Source: Glutamicibacter nicotianae (GTDB lineage Bacteria > Actinomycetota > Actinomycetes > Actinomycetales > Micrococcaceae). Taken from it: 64,000 bases of DNA. Positions 21,377-30,271 of this stretch are shown piece after piece (within the stretch, counting starts at the first letter, position 1; each line of letters starts with the position of its first letter). The notes beneath the pieces were generated by a model. The model saw only the letters and a program-made list of their open reading frames with translations, had not been told where the DNA came from and searched no databases. The DNA is taken from the NCBI RefSeq assembly GCF_006539525.1, contig NZ_BJNE01000009.1, positions 62,001 to 126,000 of the forward strand, in the 5' to 3' direction. The translations under genes and the position numbers were made by a program.

Positions 21377-22174
21377 CTAGCCGAACAGGCTGTGCAGATC
21401 CTGCCCGGACAGGCTCGCGCGAATCAGCAGGTAGCCGGCGATGCCCACCACCCAGCCGAGGGTTTCCTGGGCGTAGACCGCGGCCTTGGCCCCCATCTTC
21501 TGCATCCAGGCTTCGATGCGCGGCCCGGCCAGCGCACGCGCGCCCACCAGCGCCAGGGCAGGCACGATCATCACCAGGCAGTAGCCGATGAGCGCGAGCA
21601 GCTGCACGCTGGTGCCCCAGCCGGCACCCTGCATCACCCCGACGGCCGCCAGGTAGGGAAGCATCGTGGGCAGTTCCAGCAGGCCAGCGACCAGCGCCAG
21701 TGCCACCAGCCCGGTGCGGGTATCCAGAGCGGTGCCCAGGCGTCCGCGCAGCCGCCGCGGCACCTGCTCGATAGCCTCCGTTGATTCTGGGGCGTGGGCT
21801 GCGGATCCCCCGCCGCTATGCACCCCGCCGCTATGCGCGGCGGCTTTCTTCCGCGCGCTGGCCGCCTTCTGCGCATCGGTGCGGTAGGTCAGCGCCCAGA
21901 TGATCATCAGCGCGCCAACCGCCATGCCCGCCAGCCGGAAGAACCGGTGTTCGAAGATGCTGGGGTCGATGAGCAGCAGCCCGCTGCGCAGCAGCACCCC
22001 GATGACCCAGTAGAAGCCGGCGATGACCATGAGGTAGGCCAGCACCTTGCCGATGGCCTCGCGGCGCCCGCGCAGCAGCAGCCACAGCGGGATGACCAGG
22101 GTGCCGATGCTGGTCGAGTCGATCAGCGCCAGGATGACCAGGGAAAGTTCGGGATTGCTCGTGATGATATCCAT
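21377..22174 (-). CDS. GAP (Sap/LysE-like) family membrane protein
   Basis: Approximately 265 residues with six hydrophobic segments split by a polar linker at about 105-145. The opening NPELSLVILALIDSTSIGTLVIP and the later LELPTMLPYLAAVG segment match the GAP/Sap-like family, whose best-known members help export glycolipids in mycobacteria. It is divergent from the histidine kinase gene at 22284, a possible regulatory target. Substrate unknown. Start at ATG 22174; the open frame upstream crosses the kinase promoter and is unlikely. Confidence 0.75.
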   Translation of the reverse strand: MDIITSNPELSLVILALIDSTSIGTLVIPLWLLLRGRREAIGKVLAYLMVIAGFYWVIGVLLRSGLLLIDPSIFEHRFFRLAGMAVGALMIIWALTYRTDAQKAASARKKAAAHSGGVHSGGGSAAHAPESTEAIEQVPRRLRGRLGTALDTRTGLVALALVAGLLELPTMLPYLAAVGVMQGAGWGTSVQLLALIGYCLVMIVPALALVGARALAGPRIEAWMQKMGAKAAVYAQETLGWVVGIAGYLLIRASLSGQDLHSLFG

Positions 22175-22283
22175 GGTTTCCACTCTTCCGTGCCTTGCCG
22201 CAATGCGGTATCGGCCAGTGGTCTGCACTTTCTCCTCCTTAAGGGGGATACCCGGCGGGCAGGGCGTCGGGGATGCTGGAAGC

Positions 22284-23438
22284 ATGAACTTCATTCGGCG
22301 GATAGGCAGCGGCGACAAGGAGCCCGAGGTCGTCGGCACCTATCTGGTGCTGACGGTGATCCTGCACCTGGCCGGGCTGTCCAACCCTCCGTGGGTCGCG
22401 ATCGGCGGCTACGAGTGGATTGTGCTGCTGCTGATCGGCCTGGCCGCCGTGCTGGTGCGCCGCCGGTTCCTGCTCGCCAGCACGCTGATCGTGCTGCTGT
22501 GCGGTGCCGGCCTGCTGGCGGTGGGCAGCATCGGCGGGTACTTCCTGCTCTTCGAGTGCGTCTTCGGCCTGTTCCTGCTCGGCTCTTCCAGGCTCCGGAC
22601 GGTGGCCTTCGCGCTGCTGTGCCTGGCCGCCATCGTGCTGGGCATCGCCACCTGGCTGGGCAGCGGTGATCCGCAACAGGTGGTGCTGAGCCTGTTCATG
22701 GCCGGCTTCATCCTGTTCACCCCGATGCTCTGGGCGCAGAATGTGCGCACGGCCAAGGACCTGGCCACCGCGGAGGCCCAGCGGGTGCAGGCGGTGCAGT
22801 CCGCGGCGGCGGCCCGCGAAGACCAGCTGGTGGCGGAACACGAGTTCTCGCGGGTCGAGGAGCGCACCGCCTTGGCCAGGGAGATGCATGACGTGCTGTC
22901 GGCCAGGTTCTCCTCGATCGCCCTGCTGTCCGGCGCGCTGCTGCCCTCGGCGCCGGAAACGGTGCGCGCCCCGCTGCAGAGCATCCGCGACGAGTCGGTG
23001 TCCGGGCTGGAAGACATGGCCGGCATGGTGCGGATGCTGCATTCTGGCGGGCCGGCGCTGCAGGCGCGGATCGAGGACCTGCCCGAGCTGGTCGCAGGGT
23101 TCGGCAGCCCGGTGCGCTGGGAGTACCGGGTGGCACGGCCGCAGCGCTTCTCCCCGGCGGTGCACACCGCCGCGCACCGCACGGTCGCCGAGCTGCTGGT
23201 CAACCATGCCAAGCATGCCCCGGGCACCGATCTGGAGCTGAGCGTCATCCAGGACCGGAATCTGTCCATCACCGCGCGCAACGCCATGGGGCATGATGCC
23301 GGATCGTCCCCGGGCGCCGGAACCGGGCTGGAGAACATCAAGACCCGCGTCGCCGCGCTGGGCGGGCACGTCGAGGTGCGCAACGGCGCGGATTTCGCGG
23401 TGCACGTCGAATTCCCTGAAACAACGGAGGAAGAATGA
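22284..23438 (+). CDS. NarL-type sensor histidine kinase
   Basis: 384 residues. Five or six hydrophobic segments fill residues 17-155 with almost no extracytoplasmic loop, so it probably senses the membrane or an intramembrane ligand. The HisKA_3-type box REMHDVLSARFSS, with phospho-accepting His, lies at about 202-214. The C-terminal ATPase is short, with GTGLENIKTRVAALGG as the G-box region. It overlaps the response regulator gene by four bases (ATGA). Signal unknown; architecture resembles DesK-like kinases. Confidence 0.85.
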   Translation: MNFIRRIGSGDKEPEVVGTYLVLTVILHLAGLSNPPWVAIGGYEWIVLLLIGLAAVLVRRRFLLASTLIVLLCGAGLLAVGSIGGYFLLFECVFGLFLLGSSRLRTVAFALLCLAAIVLGIATWLGSGDPQQVVLSLFMAGFILFTPMLWAQNVRTAKDLATAEAQRVQAVQSAAAAREDQLVAEHEFSRVEERTALAREMHDVLSARFSSIALLSGALLPSAPETVRAPLQSIRDESVSGLEDMAGMVRMLHSGGPALQARIEDLPELVAGFGSPVRWEYRVARPQRFSPAVHTAAHRTVAELLVNHAKHAPGTDLELSVIQDRNLSITARNAMGHDAGSSPGAGTGLENIKTRVAALGGHVEVRNGADFAVHVEFPETTEEE

Positions 23439-24091
23439 AAGTGCTGATCGTCGATGACCATGCCACCGTCCGCATGGGCATCCGGCTGGTGCTGCAGGCG
23501 GCCGATGACCTGGAGGTCGTCGGCGAGGCGGCGGACGGGCGCTCGGCCATTTCCATGGCCCGGGCCCTGTCCCCCGACGTGATCCTGATGGACCTGCGCA
23601 TGCCGGTGCTCGATGGCATCGAGGCCACCAAGGTGCTGCACGAGAAGTACCGGGTCGTGGTGCTCACGACCTTCGATGATGACGAATACCTGTTCGGCGC
23701 GCTGCAGGCCGGCGCGCACGGGTTCTTGCTCAAGAGCGCCGAGCCGCAGGCGATCATCCTGGGCGTGCGGGCCGCCGCGCGCGGCGAATCGGTGCTCGAT
23801 CCGCAGGTGACCGCCCGGATCCTGGCCCGGGCGCTGGCGGTGCCCGAGGCCGCGGCGCTGCCGGAGCTGACCGGCCGGGAACAAGAGGTGCTGCAGGGCA
23901 TCGGCGAGGGGCTGAGCAACCCGCAGCTGGCGCAGCGCCTGGGCATCGGGCAGAGCACCGTGAAGACGCATGTCTCCCAGGTGCTGGCCAAGCTCGGGGT
24001 GTCAACCAGGCTGCAGGCGGCGAGGATCGCCTACGGGGCTACCAGCTCACCAGGCAGAACGGGTGGTCCTGCGGATCCAGGTACACCCTGA
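23435..24091 (+). CDS. NarL/FixJ-type response regulator
   Basis: 218 residues: receiver domain at 1-120 with acidic DD at 7-8, phospho-acceptor Asp in VILMDLRMP (about 53) and Lys in FLLKSAE, then a LuxR-type helix-turn-helix (LTGREQEVLQGIGEGLSNPQLAQ onward) at about 148-210. Coupled to the kinase upstream. Its 3' end overlaps the convergent VOC gene by 53 bases, an unusually long overlap, so the last residues (SSPGRTGG tail) may be variable. Confidence 0.9.
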   Translation: MKVLIVDDHATVRMGIRLVLQAADDLEVVGEAADGRSAISMARALSPDVILMDLRMPVLDGIEATKVLHEKYRVVVLTTFDDDEYLFGALQAGAHGFLLKSAEPQAIILGVRAAARGESVLDPQVTARILARALAVPEAAALPELTGREQEVLQGIGEGLSNPQLAQRLGIGQSTVKTHVSQVLAKLGVSTRLQAARIAYGATSSPGRTGGPADPGTP

Positions 24092-24395
24092 AGGTCTTGG
24101 TGCCTTCGCCGGTGGCGCGGGCGCCCAGGTGCAGCACCTGCTCTTCGGCCAGGTCCAGGTCGGCGACCTTCACGTCGATATGCGCCTGCTGCGGGTGCAC
24201 ATGCCCCGGCCATTGCGGCGCCACATAGGGGCTGACCGCCTGGAAGGCGAGCGCAGGATGATCCGGGGCATCGCCAATGGAGACCCAGTCGGGCTCGTTG
24301 TCGATGCGCACCATTCCGAGGAGCTGTTCATAGAATCCGGCCAGTGCATCGGGGTCCTCGCAGTCGATGACCATGGCCTGCCATGTGCCAATCAT
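24039..24395 (-). CDS. VOC (glyoxalase/bleomycin-resistance fold) protein
   Basis: 118 residues, one VOC module pair: DCEDPDALAGFYEQLLGM at the N-terminus and the AHIDVKVADLDLAEEQVLHLGA repeat in the second half, closing with the DPQDHPFCLV metal-binding type end. Such proteins bind small ligands or act as lyases, dioxygenases or resistance proteins. Function unassigned. It converges on the response regulator gene. Confidence 0.8.
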   Translation of the reverse strand: MIGTWQAMVIDCEDPDALAGFYEQLLGMVRIDNEPDWVSIGDAPDHPALAFQAVSPYVAPQWPGHVHPQQAHIDVKVADLDLAEEQVLHLGARATGEGTKTFRVYLDPQDHPFCLVSW

Positions 24396-24427
24396 GTGGC
24401 CATTATCCGCGCAGCTTTGCTCCGCGT

Positions 24428-25327
24428 CTACCAGGACTCAGCCATTGCGCAGGTGCAGTGGTCGATCAGCGCCTGCACGCGGGCCGGGATCTGCACCCCC
24501 TTGGGCGTGATGGCCACCACCGCGTTCGGGTAGTTGGGCGCCTTCAGCTCGCGGAAGGCCAGCGGGCGGCCCTCGATGGAGACCTCGGCGTTGTTCGGGC
24601 GGCGCATGAGCAGCCCGTAGCCCAGGCCGCGGCCCACCATCGCGGCCACCAGGATCATCTGCGGGACCGAGGCGGTGATCTTCGGGACCAGGCCCTGGGA
24701 GGCGAAGAGCTGCATCTGGTGCTGGGTGCTCGGGTCGGACTCGTAGACGATCAGCGATTCGTCAACCAGGTCCGCCAGTTCCAGCGGGCGGTCGAGCTTG
24801 GCCAGCCGATGCTCGGGGTGCAGCACCACCTGCATCTCGGTCTGGTAGATCGGCTGCTTGTCCATGTCGGCGGGCAGCTGCAGGTCGTAGACGAAGGCGA
24901 CGTCGATCTCGCCCCCGCGCAGCGCCGGCAGCAGCTCGTCGTGGGTGCCCACGCGCACATCGAGCTTCACCTCGGGGTGGTCGAAGCCTTCCAAGGTGGC
25001 CGGGATCAGGTGCGGGGAGAGCGAGGCGAAGCAGCCGAAGCGCACCGGCCCGCGCAGCGCCCCCTCGGTTTGCGGAAATGTTGCGCGCAGCTCCCCGACC
25101 TCGGCAAGGATCTTGCGGGCCATCGCGGCGAAGTGCTGGCCGGAGGCGGTGAGCCGGATGCCATGGGCCTTGCGGCGCAGGCACAGGGTCTCCCCGGCGT
25201 GCTTCTCGATGGCGGTGATGGCCTGCGACAAGGCGGATTCCGAAATCTTCAATTCGCTGGCCGCCGATCCCAGGGTGTCGTGGACGGGCAATTCGGCCAT
25301 GATTTCCAGATGCCGCATCGAGTACAT
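24428..25327 (-). CDS. LysR-family regulator divergent from MFS carrier
   Basis: 299 residues with an N-terminal winged helix (SAASELKISESALSQAITAIEKH) and a type-2 periplasmic-fold effector domain. It is divergent from the MHS-type carrier at 25457 with 129 bases between, the usual layout for a LysR activator and its target. Effector unknown. Confidence 0.87.
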   Translation of the reverse strand: MYSMRHLEIMAELPVHDTLGSAASELKISESALSQAITAIEKHAGETLCLRRKAHGIRLTASGQHFAAMARKILAEVGELRATFPQTEGALRGPVRFGCFASLSPHLIPATLEGFDHPEVKLDVRVGTHDELLPALRGGEIDVAFVYDLQLPADMDKQPIYQTEMQVVLHPEHRLAKLDRPLELADLVDESLIVYESDPSTQHQMQLFASQGLVPKITASVPQMILVAAMVGRGLGYGLLMRRPNNAEVSIEGRPLAFRELKAPNYPNAVVAITPKGVQIPARVQALIDHCTCAMAESW

Positions 25328-25456
25328 AAGCCAGCCTTCAGAAGTTTTGCAGATATTTGAAGTTTACCTTACCTATGAGGGGTGCCACACTGGAGTGACC
25401 CAAAACTCACCAGCCAGTGATCGATGACTCGATCGCGGCTCGCAAGGGAAGCACAC

Positions 25457-26845
25457 ATGACTTCAACAGCACACGCCGGAAAGGCCACGCAGCGCCGCGT
25501 AGCATTCGCGACGGTCATCGGAACCACCGTTGAGTGGTACGACTTCTTCATCTACGCCACGGCGGCTGGCCTGGTCTTCAGCCAGCTGTTCTTCGAGCCT
25601 GCCGGCCAGGACATCGCGCTGCTGATCTCCTTCGCCTCGGTGGGCTTGTCCTTCCTCTTCCGTCCGCTCGGCGCGTTCTTGGCCGGGCACTTCGGCGACA
25701 AGATCGGCCGCCGCGCCATGCTGGTGCTCACCTTGGCCCTGATGGGTGCTTCCACCACGCTGATCGGCGTGCTGCCGACCTTCGAGACCGCAGGCCTGTG
25801 GGCACCGGTGCTGCTGTTGCTGCTGCGCATCCTGCAGGGCATCTCCGCCGGCGGCGAATGGGGCGGCGCGGTGCTGATGGCAGTGGAGCACGCTCCGGAG
25901 AACGGCCGCGGCCGTGCCGGTTCCTACCCGCAGGTCGGCGTGCCGCTGGGCATGCTGCTGGCCTCGGGCACCATGGCGCTGATGACCGGCGTGATCTCCC
26001 CCGGCGAGCAGTTCCTCGAATGGGGCTGGCGCATTCCGTTCCTGGTCTCGATCGTGCTGATCGCCGTGGGCTACTTCGTGCGCCGCTCGGTGGACGAGTC
26101 CCCGGTCTTCGAGGAGATCAACGAGCAGAAGGCGCAGACCGCTGTGCCGATCCTGGTGCTGTTCAAGAAGCATTGGCCGCTGGTCATCATCGCGGCCCTG
26201 GTCTTCGCCGGCAACAACGCCGCCGGCTACATGACCACCGGCGGCTTCTTCCAGGCCTACACCACCGATCCCGAGGGCCCGGTGGGCCTGGAGCGCACCG
26301 ACGTGCTGATCGCCGTGGCCTTCGGCGCCGCAGTCTGGCTGCTCATGACCCTGGTGGCCGGCTTCCTGGCCGACAAGATCGGGCGCAAGCGCACCTACCA
26401 GCTGGGCTTCATCATCCTCGCCGCCTCCCTGTTCCCGGTCTTCGCACTGGTGAACTCGGGCTCGCTGGCCCTGCTGTACGTGGCCTTCGGGCTGTTCTCC
26501 ATCGGCCTGGGCCTGACCTACGGCCCGCAGGCGGCCCTGTACTCCGAGCTGTTCCCGGCTTCGGTCCGCTTCTCCGGTGTCTCGATCTCCTACGCGATCG
26601 GCGCGATCGTCGGCGGCGCGTTCGCTCCGACCATCGCCCAGGCGCTGGTGCAGGCCACCGGCGGAACCACCGCGGTGGCCGTCTACCTGCTGGTCGTCGT
26701 CGCGCTTTCCTTCACCGCGGTCAGCATGATCCGCGACCGCTCGGGCATCGATCTGTCCTTCCGCAACCAGGCGGAGCAGGAAGTCGGCGCACTGGTCTTC
26801 GACAAGCGCCGCGCTGATGCGGTGAAGGCGACCCAGGACGCCTAG
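25457..26845 (+). CDS. MHS-type major facilitator carrier
   Basis: 462 residues, twelve membrane helices. The start GTTVEWYDFFIYATAAGLVF and the loop GHFGDKIGRRAMLV are typical of the metabolite:H+ symporter group (ShiA, ProP, KgtP relatives). The second-half loop GFLADKIGRKRTYQLG repeats the MFS loop motif. ATG 25457 has AAGGGAAG upstream. Substrate is likely an organic acid or osmolyte but cannot be read. Ends in a strong bidirectional terminator. Confidence 0.88.
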   Translation: MTSTAHAGKATQRRVAFATVIGTTVEWYDFFIYATAAGLVFSQLFFEPAGQDIALLISFASVGLSFLFRPLGAFLAGHFGDKIGRRAMLVLTLALMGASTTLIGVLPTFETAGLWAPVLLLLLRILQGISAGGEWGGAVLMAVEHAPENGRGRAGSYPQVGVPLGMLLASGTMALMTGVISPGEQFLEWGWRIPFLVSIVLIAVGYFVRRSVDESPVFEEINEQKAQTAVPILVLFKKHWPLVIIAALVFAGNNAAGYMTTGGFFQAYTTDPEGPVGLERTDVLIAVAFGAAVWLLMTLVAGFLADKIGRKRTYQLGFIILAASLFPVFALVNSGSLALLYVAFGLFSIGLGLTYGPQAALYSELFPASVRFSGVSISYAIGAIVGGAFAPTIAQALVQATGGTTAVAVYLLVVVALSFTAVSMIRDRSGIDLSFRNQAEQEVGALVFDKRRADAVKATQDA

Positions 26846-26856
26846 GCACTGCTGAG

Positions 26857-26892
26857 AAAAAGCCCGATGGTCCACGGCCATCGGGCTTTTTT
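26857..26892. terminator. Bidirectional terminator
   Basis: A 10-base-pair GC stem (26861-26870 with 26878-26887) flanked by A4 on the left and T5 on the right, so it reads as a terminator on both strands, serving the MFS gene and the convergent SHOCT gene. Confidence 0.92.
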
Positions 26893-26902
26893 CTGTTCGC
26901 GC

Positions 26903-27145
26903 CTATTTCAGCTTGGTGCGCAGCACCTCCAGGCGCTGGCGGTACTCGGTTTCGTCGATCTCGCCGCGGGCGTAGCGTTCGCGCAGCACCGATTCGGCAC
27001 CGGCCGCTGGCGTCAAATGCCGTCGGCGGGCAGTGAAGATGATCAGGCCGAGGAGCAGGATCCAGAAGATCGGGATCAGGATGAACCAGCCCGGGCCGTG
27101 CCCGTAATGCGCTGGCATGGCCGAGAGGATCAGTGCGGTAGTCAT
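26903..27145 (-). CDS. Small SHOCT-domain membrane protein
   Basis: 80 residues: one hydrophobic helix at about 17-36 and a C-terminal SHOCT motif (ESVLRERYARGEIDETEYRQRL), a short domain thought to mediate oligomerisation. ATG 27145 has a very good AAGGAG site six bases upstream, so it is probably made as a separate protein. Yet the same frame is open all the way from the response regulator upstream; see that entry. Confidence 0.75.
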   Translation of the reverse strand: MTTALILSAMPAHYGHGPGWFILIPIFWILLLGLIIFTARRRHLTPAAGAESVLRERYARGEIDETEYRQRLEVLRTKLK

Positions 27146-27967
27146 GATTGCTCCTTGCGTCGTTCGGGGCCTTGCTGCCCCATGACTCCACTCTCCCGCC
27201 CAGCGTGGGTTCGCGCGTCGGCCTGCGGAAGCCACTTGCCGTACTCCCTGCGCAGGCCCTGCGGCATACCGTCCTACTCCCTCGGGGTCCCCGGGGGTGA
27301 GCAGCCCGGATTCGTAGGCGAGGACCACCAGCGAGGTGCGATCGCGCACAGCCAGCTTGCCGATGATTCGCGAGACGTGGGTCTTGGCGGTGAGCGGGGT
27401 GATGAACAGCGCCGCGGCGATTTCCGCGTTGGTCTTGCCCAAGCCGATATGCACCAGCACCTCGCGCTCGCGCGCGGTCAGCTCCTGCAGCCGGTGGGCT
27501 TGGGGCAGCGTGGCCTGCGGGGTGCCGGAGGCGACCTGGGCCAGCAGCTTGCGTGTCACCGAGGGCGAAAGCAGCGAATCCCCGCCGGCCACCACGCGCA
27601 CCGCCTCGATCAGCTGCGCCGGTTCGGTGTCCTTGACCAGGAACCCGCTGGCGCCGGCCCGGATCGAATCGATGATGTAGTCATCGAGTTCGAAGGTGGT
27701 CAGCATGATCACCCGGGTGTCCTGCAGCGCAGGATCCGCGGTGATGGCGGCGGCCGCGGCGATCCCATCCCCGTGGGGCATGCGGATATCCATCAGCACG
27801 ATGTCCGGTTTTGCCTCGCGGGCAAGCTGCACCGCTTCGGTGCCGCTGCCGGCGGTGCCGAGCACCGCCATGTCCTCTTCTGCGGACAGCAGCGCGCTGA
27901 ATCCGGCGCGGATCAGCGACTGGTCATCGACAATGATCACGCCGATCTTTGTTGGCGGTTGGCTCAT
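26903..27967 (-). CDS. NarL-type response regulator, frame open into SHOCT protein
   Basis: Residues 1-120 are a receiver domain (IIVDDQSL, phospho-Asp in IVLMDIRMP, Lys in FLVKDTE). Residues 150-225 are a LuxR-type helix-turn-helix (LTAREREVLVHIGLGKTNAEIAA). A normal protein of this family would end near residue 230. Here no stop follows; a low-complexity linker of about 45 residues leads in frame into the SHOCT protein, giving 354 residues. A run of five C on the minus strand (27293-27297) precedes the linker. With one C fewer, the frame would meet TAG at 27276-27274 after a natural-looking tail. So either a true fusion exists or this is an indel. Overlaps its kinase gene by four bases. Confidence 0.7.
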   Translation of the reverse strand: MSQPPTKIGVIIVDDQSLIRAGFSALLSAEEDMAVLGTAGSGTEAVQLAREAKPDIVLMDIRMPHGDGIAAAAAITADPALQDTRVIMLTTFELDDYIIDSIRAGASGFLVKDTEPAQLIEAVRVVAGGDSLLSPSVTRKLLAQVASGTPQATLPQAHRLQELTAREREVLVHIGLGKTNAEIAAALFITPLTAKTHVSRIIGKLAVRDRTSLVVLAYESGLLTPGDPEGVGRYAAGPAQGVRQVASAGRRANPRWAGEWSHGAARPRTTQGAIMTTALILSAMPAHYGHGPGWFILIPIFWILLLGLIIFTARRRHLTPAAGAESVLRERYARGEIDETEYRQRLEVLRTKLK

Positions 27968-29082
27968 AGGGTCTCCTGGGGTGCGGGGATGCGCACAATG
28001 ATCGCGGTGCCGGGACGGGCAGCGCCGGGCAGGTTCGCCGGACCGAGGGAAACTGTCCCGCCCAGTTGCTGCACGCGTTCGCGCAGTCCGCGCAGGCCGT
28101 TGCCTTCCCCGGCGGCAGCCATGCCGATGCCGTCGTCGGCAATGGTTACTTCTGCTTGCGTATGATCCGCGGCGAAGGTGATGACTGCCCGGGTGGCGTG
28201 CGCGTGGCGGACAATATTGGTCAGCGACTCCTGCACCGCTCGGTAGATGGTGTTCTCCACGCGCTCATCCAGCCAGCCCGGCAGCAAATCCGGCGCTTCG
28301 TATTTCACCGACAGCTCGCCGGAGGATACGCCGGACACCAGTTCAGGCAGCTGCGCGATGCGCTGGCTGGGGATCCGCGGCGCATCGTGGCGCAGCACCG
28401 AGAGCACCTCGCGCACCTCGGCGAGCGCATGGGAGGAACCGGACTTGATGTTGCCCAAAGCCTCGATGAGCTGATCCGGGTCGGGGTCCTTCTGCGCCAG
28501 ATGCAAAGCCACCGAGGCCTGCACGTTGATCATGGACAGCGAGTGGGCCACCACGTCGTGGATGTCGCGGGCCAGCACCAGCCGTTCCTCGTCGCGTTCG
28601 TGCCGCTGGCGTTCGGCTTCGGCCTTGCGCCGGTCCTCGCGGCGGTTGCGCCCGGCCCTGGCGAGCTCGCCGATGAGCAGCAGCACCGCCAGCCAGGCCA
28701 GCAGCAGGTAGATCCGCTGTTCGGCATGCTGCGCGGCCAGCAGCCAGGCCCCAACACCGAATACGATAGCAGCACCCCACGCCCACCAGCGGGCGCCGGA
28801 CACCACAGCAATAACCAGGGCGGCCAGCAAGCTGAGCAGGAACGGTCCGAACGGGAACCCTGCGGCCAGGTAGGCCAGCGCGATGGCTGCGGCGCCGGCG
28901 GCCATGGGGCTCGGAGCCCGGCGGCGCAGCAGCAGCAAGGCCGGGCCGGCCAGCAGCAGCAGAAACGCCGCCGGCGGCAGGCTCCGGCCCTGGTGCGCGG
29001 CGACGGCGCCCGTGCCGGCGAGCTGGATCACCGCCACCGCGACGGGCAGGATGGCCAGCGGCGGGCGTCGACGGGTGCTCAT
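27964..29082 (-). CDS. NarL-type sensor histidine kinase
   Basis: About 372 residues. Several membrane helices in residues 10-145 with very short loops, then a basic coiled linker, the HisKA_3 box ARDIHDVVAHSLSMINVQA (phospho-His at about residue 190) and an ATPase domain with QESLTNIVRHAHAT and GNGLRGLRERVQQLGG. Start ATG 29082 is chosen; the open frame begins 36 bases earlier. Overlaps the response regulator gene by four bases, so the two form a coupled pair. Confidence 0.87.
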   Translation of the reverse strand: MSTRRRPPLAILPVAVAVIQLAGTGAVAAHQGRSLPPAAFLLLLAGPALLLLRRRAPSPMAAGAAAIALAYLAAGFPFGPFLLSLLAALVIAVVSGARWWAWGAAIVFGVGAWLLAAQHAEQRIYLLLAWLAVLLLIGELARAGRNRREDRRKAEAERQRHERDEERLVLARDIHDVVAHSLSMINVQASVALHLAQKDPDPDQLIEALGNIKSGSSHALAEVREVLSVLRHDAPRIPSQRIAQLPELVSGVSSGELSVKYEAPDLLPGWLDERVENTIYRAVQESLTNIVRHAHATRAVITFAADHTQAEVTIADDGIGMAAAGEGNGLRGLRERVQQLGGTVSLGPANLPGAARPGTAIIVRIPAPQETL

Positions 29083-29203
29083 GCACCGAGGATACTCCGG
29101 GCGCTGGCCTTGCGGCATCGGCCGGCGGGAGTAGCCGACTGCTCCACCGGGAGTATTCCAGCGATATCACCGAGTGCTGTTGCGCAGGATGCTGCAGGGA
29201 TCA

Positions 29204-29236
29204 AAAAACCGGCAGCCCGTCTGGGCTGCCGGTTTT
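29204..29236 (-). terminator. Rho-independent terminator of folD
   Basis: Perfect 14-base-pair stem (29205-29218 with 29223-29236), GTCT loop (plus strand), U-rich on the minus side, eight bases past the folD stop. Confidence 0.9.
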
Positions 29237-29243
29237 CTTGCGT

Positions 29244-30104
29244 CTACTTCGCGGCGTTGCGCTCCGCGGCTTCCACCACGTTGTTCAGCAGCATTGCGCG
29301 GGTCATCGGGCCCACGCCGCCCGGGTTCGGCGAAACCCAGCTGGCGGTCTCGTACAGCGCTGGATCGATATCGCCGGTGACCTTGCCGTCCACGCGGGAG
29401 ACGCCCACGTCCAGCAGGATCGCTCCGGGCTTGGCGGTCTTGATCATGTGGGCCGAACCGGCGGCGGCGATGACCACATCGGCCTGCGCCAGCAGCTCGT
29501 CCAGGTTGGTGGTGCCGGTGTGTGCCAGGGTCACGGTGGCGTTGATGCTGCGGCGGGTCAGCAGCAGGCCGACCGGGCGGCCGATGGTCACGCCGCGGCC
29601 GACTACCAGCACGTGCTTGCCGTTCAGGTCGATGTCGTGGCGGGCCAGCAGGTCCACGCAGCCCAGCGGGGTGCACGGCAGCGGGGAGGTCATCGGGCGG
29701 TTGACGTTGGCAACCAGGCGGCCGAGGTTCATCGGGTGCAGGCCGTCGGCATCCTTGGCCGGATCCATGGCTTCCAGGATCACGTCCTGGTCGATGTGCT
29801 TGGGCAGCGGCAGCTGGACAATGTAGCCGGTGCAGTCAGGGTTCTCGTTCAGCTCCTTGACCTTGGCCAGCAGCTCGTCCTGGGTGGTTTCCTCGGGCAG
29901 GTCCACGCGAATGGATTCGATGCCCACCTCGGCGCAGTCCTTGTGCTTGCCGCCGACGTACCAGGCCGAGCCAGGGTCATTGCCGACCAGGATGGTGCCC
30001 AGTCCGGTGGTGTGCCCGGCAGCCTTGAGCGCGGCAACGCGTTCGGCCAGTTCCTGCTTGATGGCGGCCGCGGTGGCCTTGCCGTCGAGAATGCGTGCGC
30101 TCAC
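29244..30104 (-). CDS. folD: Bifunctional methylene-THF dehydrogenase/cyclohydrolase
   Basis: Interconverts 5,10-methylene- and 10-formyl-tetrahydrofolate, about 286 residues. Seen: [13 protein letters not shown], containing the catalytic lysine of the Y-x3-K type motif, [16 protein letters not shown], the [11 protein letters not shown] loop, and the NADP-binding [13 protein letters not shown] segment. GTG 30104 has AAGGA upstream and gives the normal N-terminus; the open frame continues 30 codons further upstream without support. purU lies 3.3 kb away and uses the same folate pool. Confidence 0.95.
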   Translation of the reverse strand: MSARILDGKATAAAIKQELAERVAALKAAGHTTGLGTILVGNDPGSAWYVGGKHKDCAEVGIESIRVDLPEETTQDELLAKVKELNENPDCTGYIVQLPLPKHIDQDVILEAMDPAKDADGLHPMNLGRLVANVNRPMTSPLPCTPLGCVDLLARHDIDLNGKHVLVVGRGVTIGRPVGLLLTRRSINATVTLAHTGTTNLDELLAQADVVIAAAGSAHMIKTAKPGAILLDVGVSRVDGKVTGDIDPALYETASWVSPNPGGVGPMTRAMLLNNVVEAAERNAAK

Positions 30105-30271
30105 GCGTATCCTTCCGTAGGTGCCCTGTTCAGGCGGATGGCATGCAAACCCAGGCGCGCGGCTCGCACGATTAGCTCCCTGGTGGTTACCCACCTAACG
30201 CCAGTCACGCCCTCCAGTGTAGCGAAAATGGCCTCGGGAATGACTTTGAAGTGTGCAGGGTTACCTTGATT

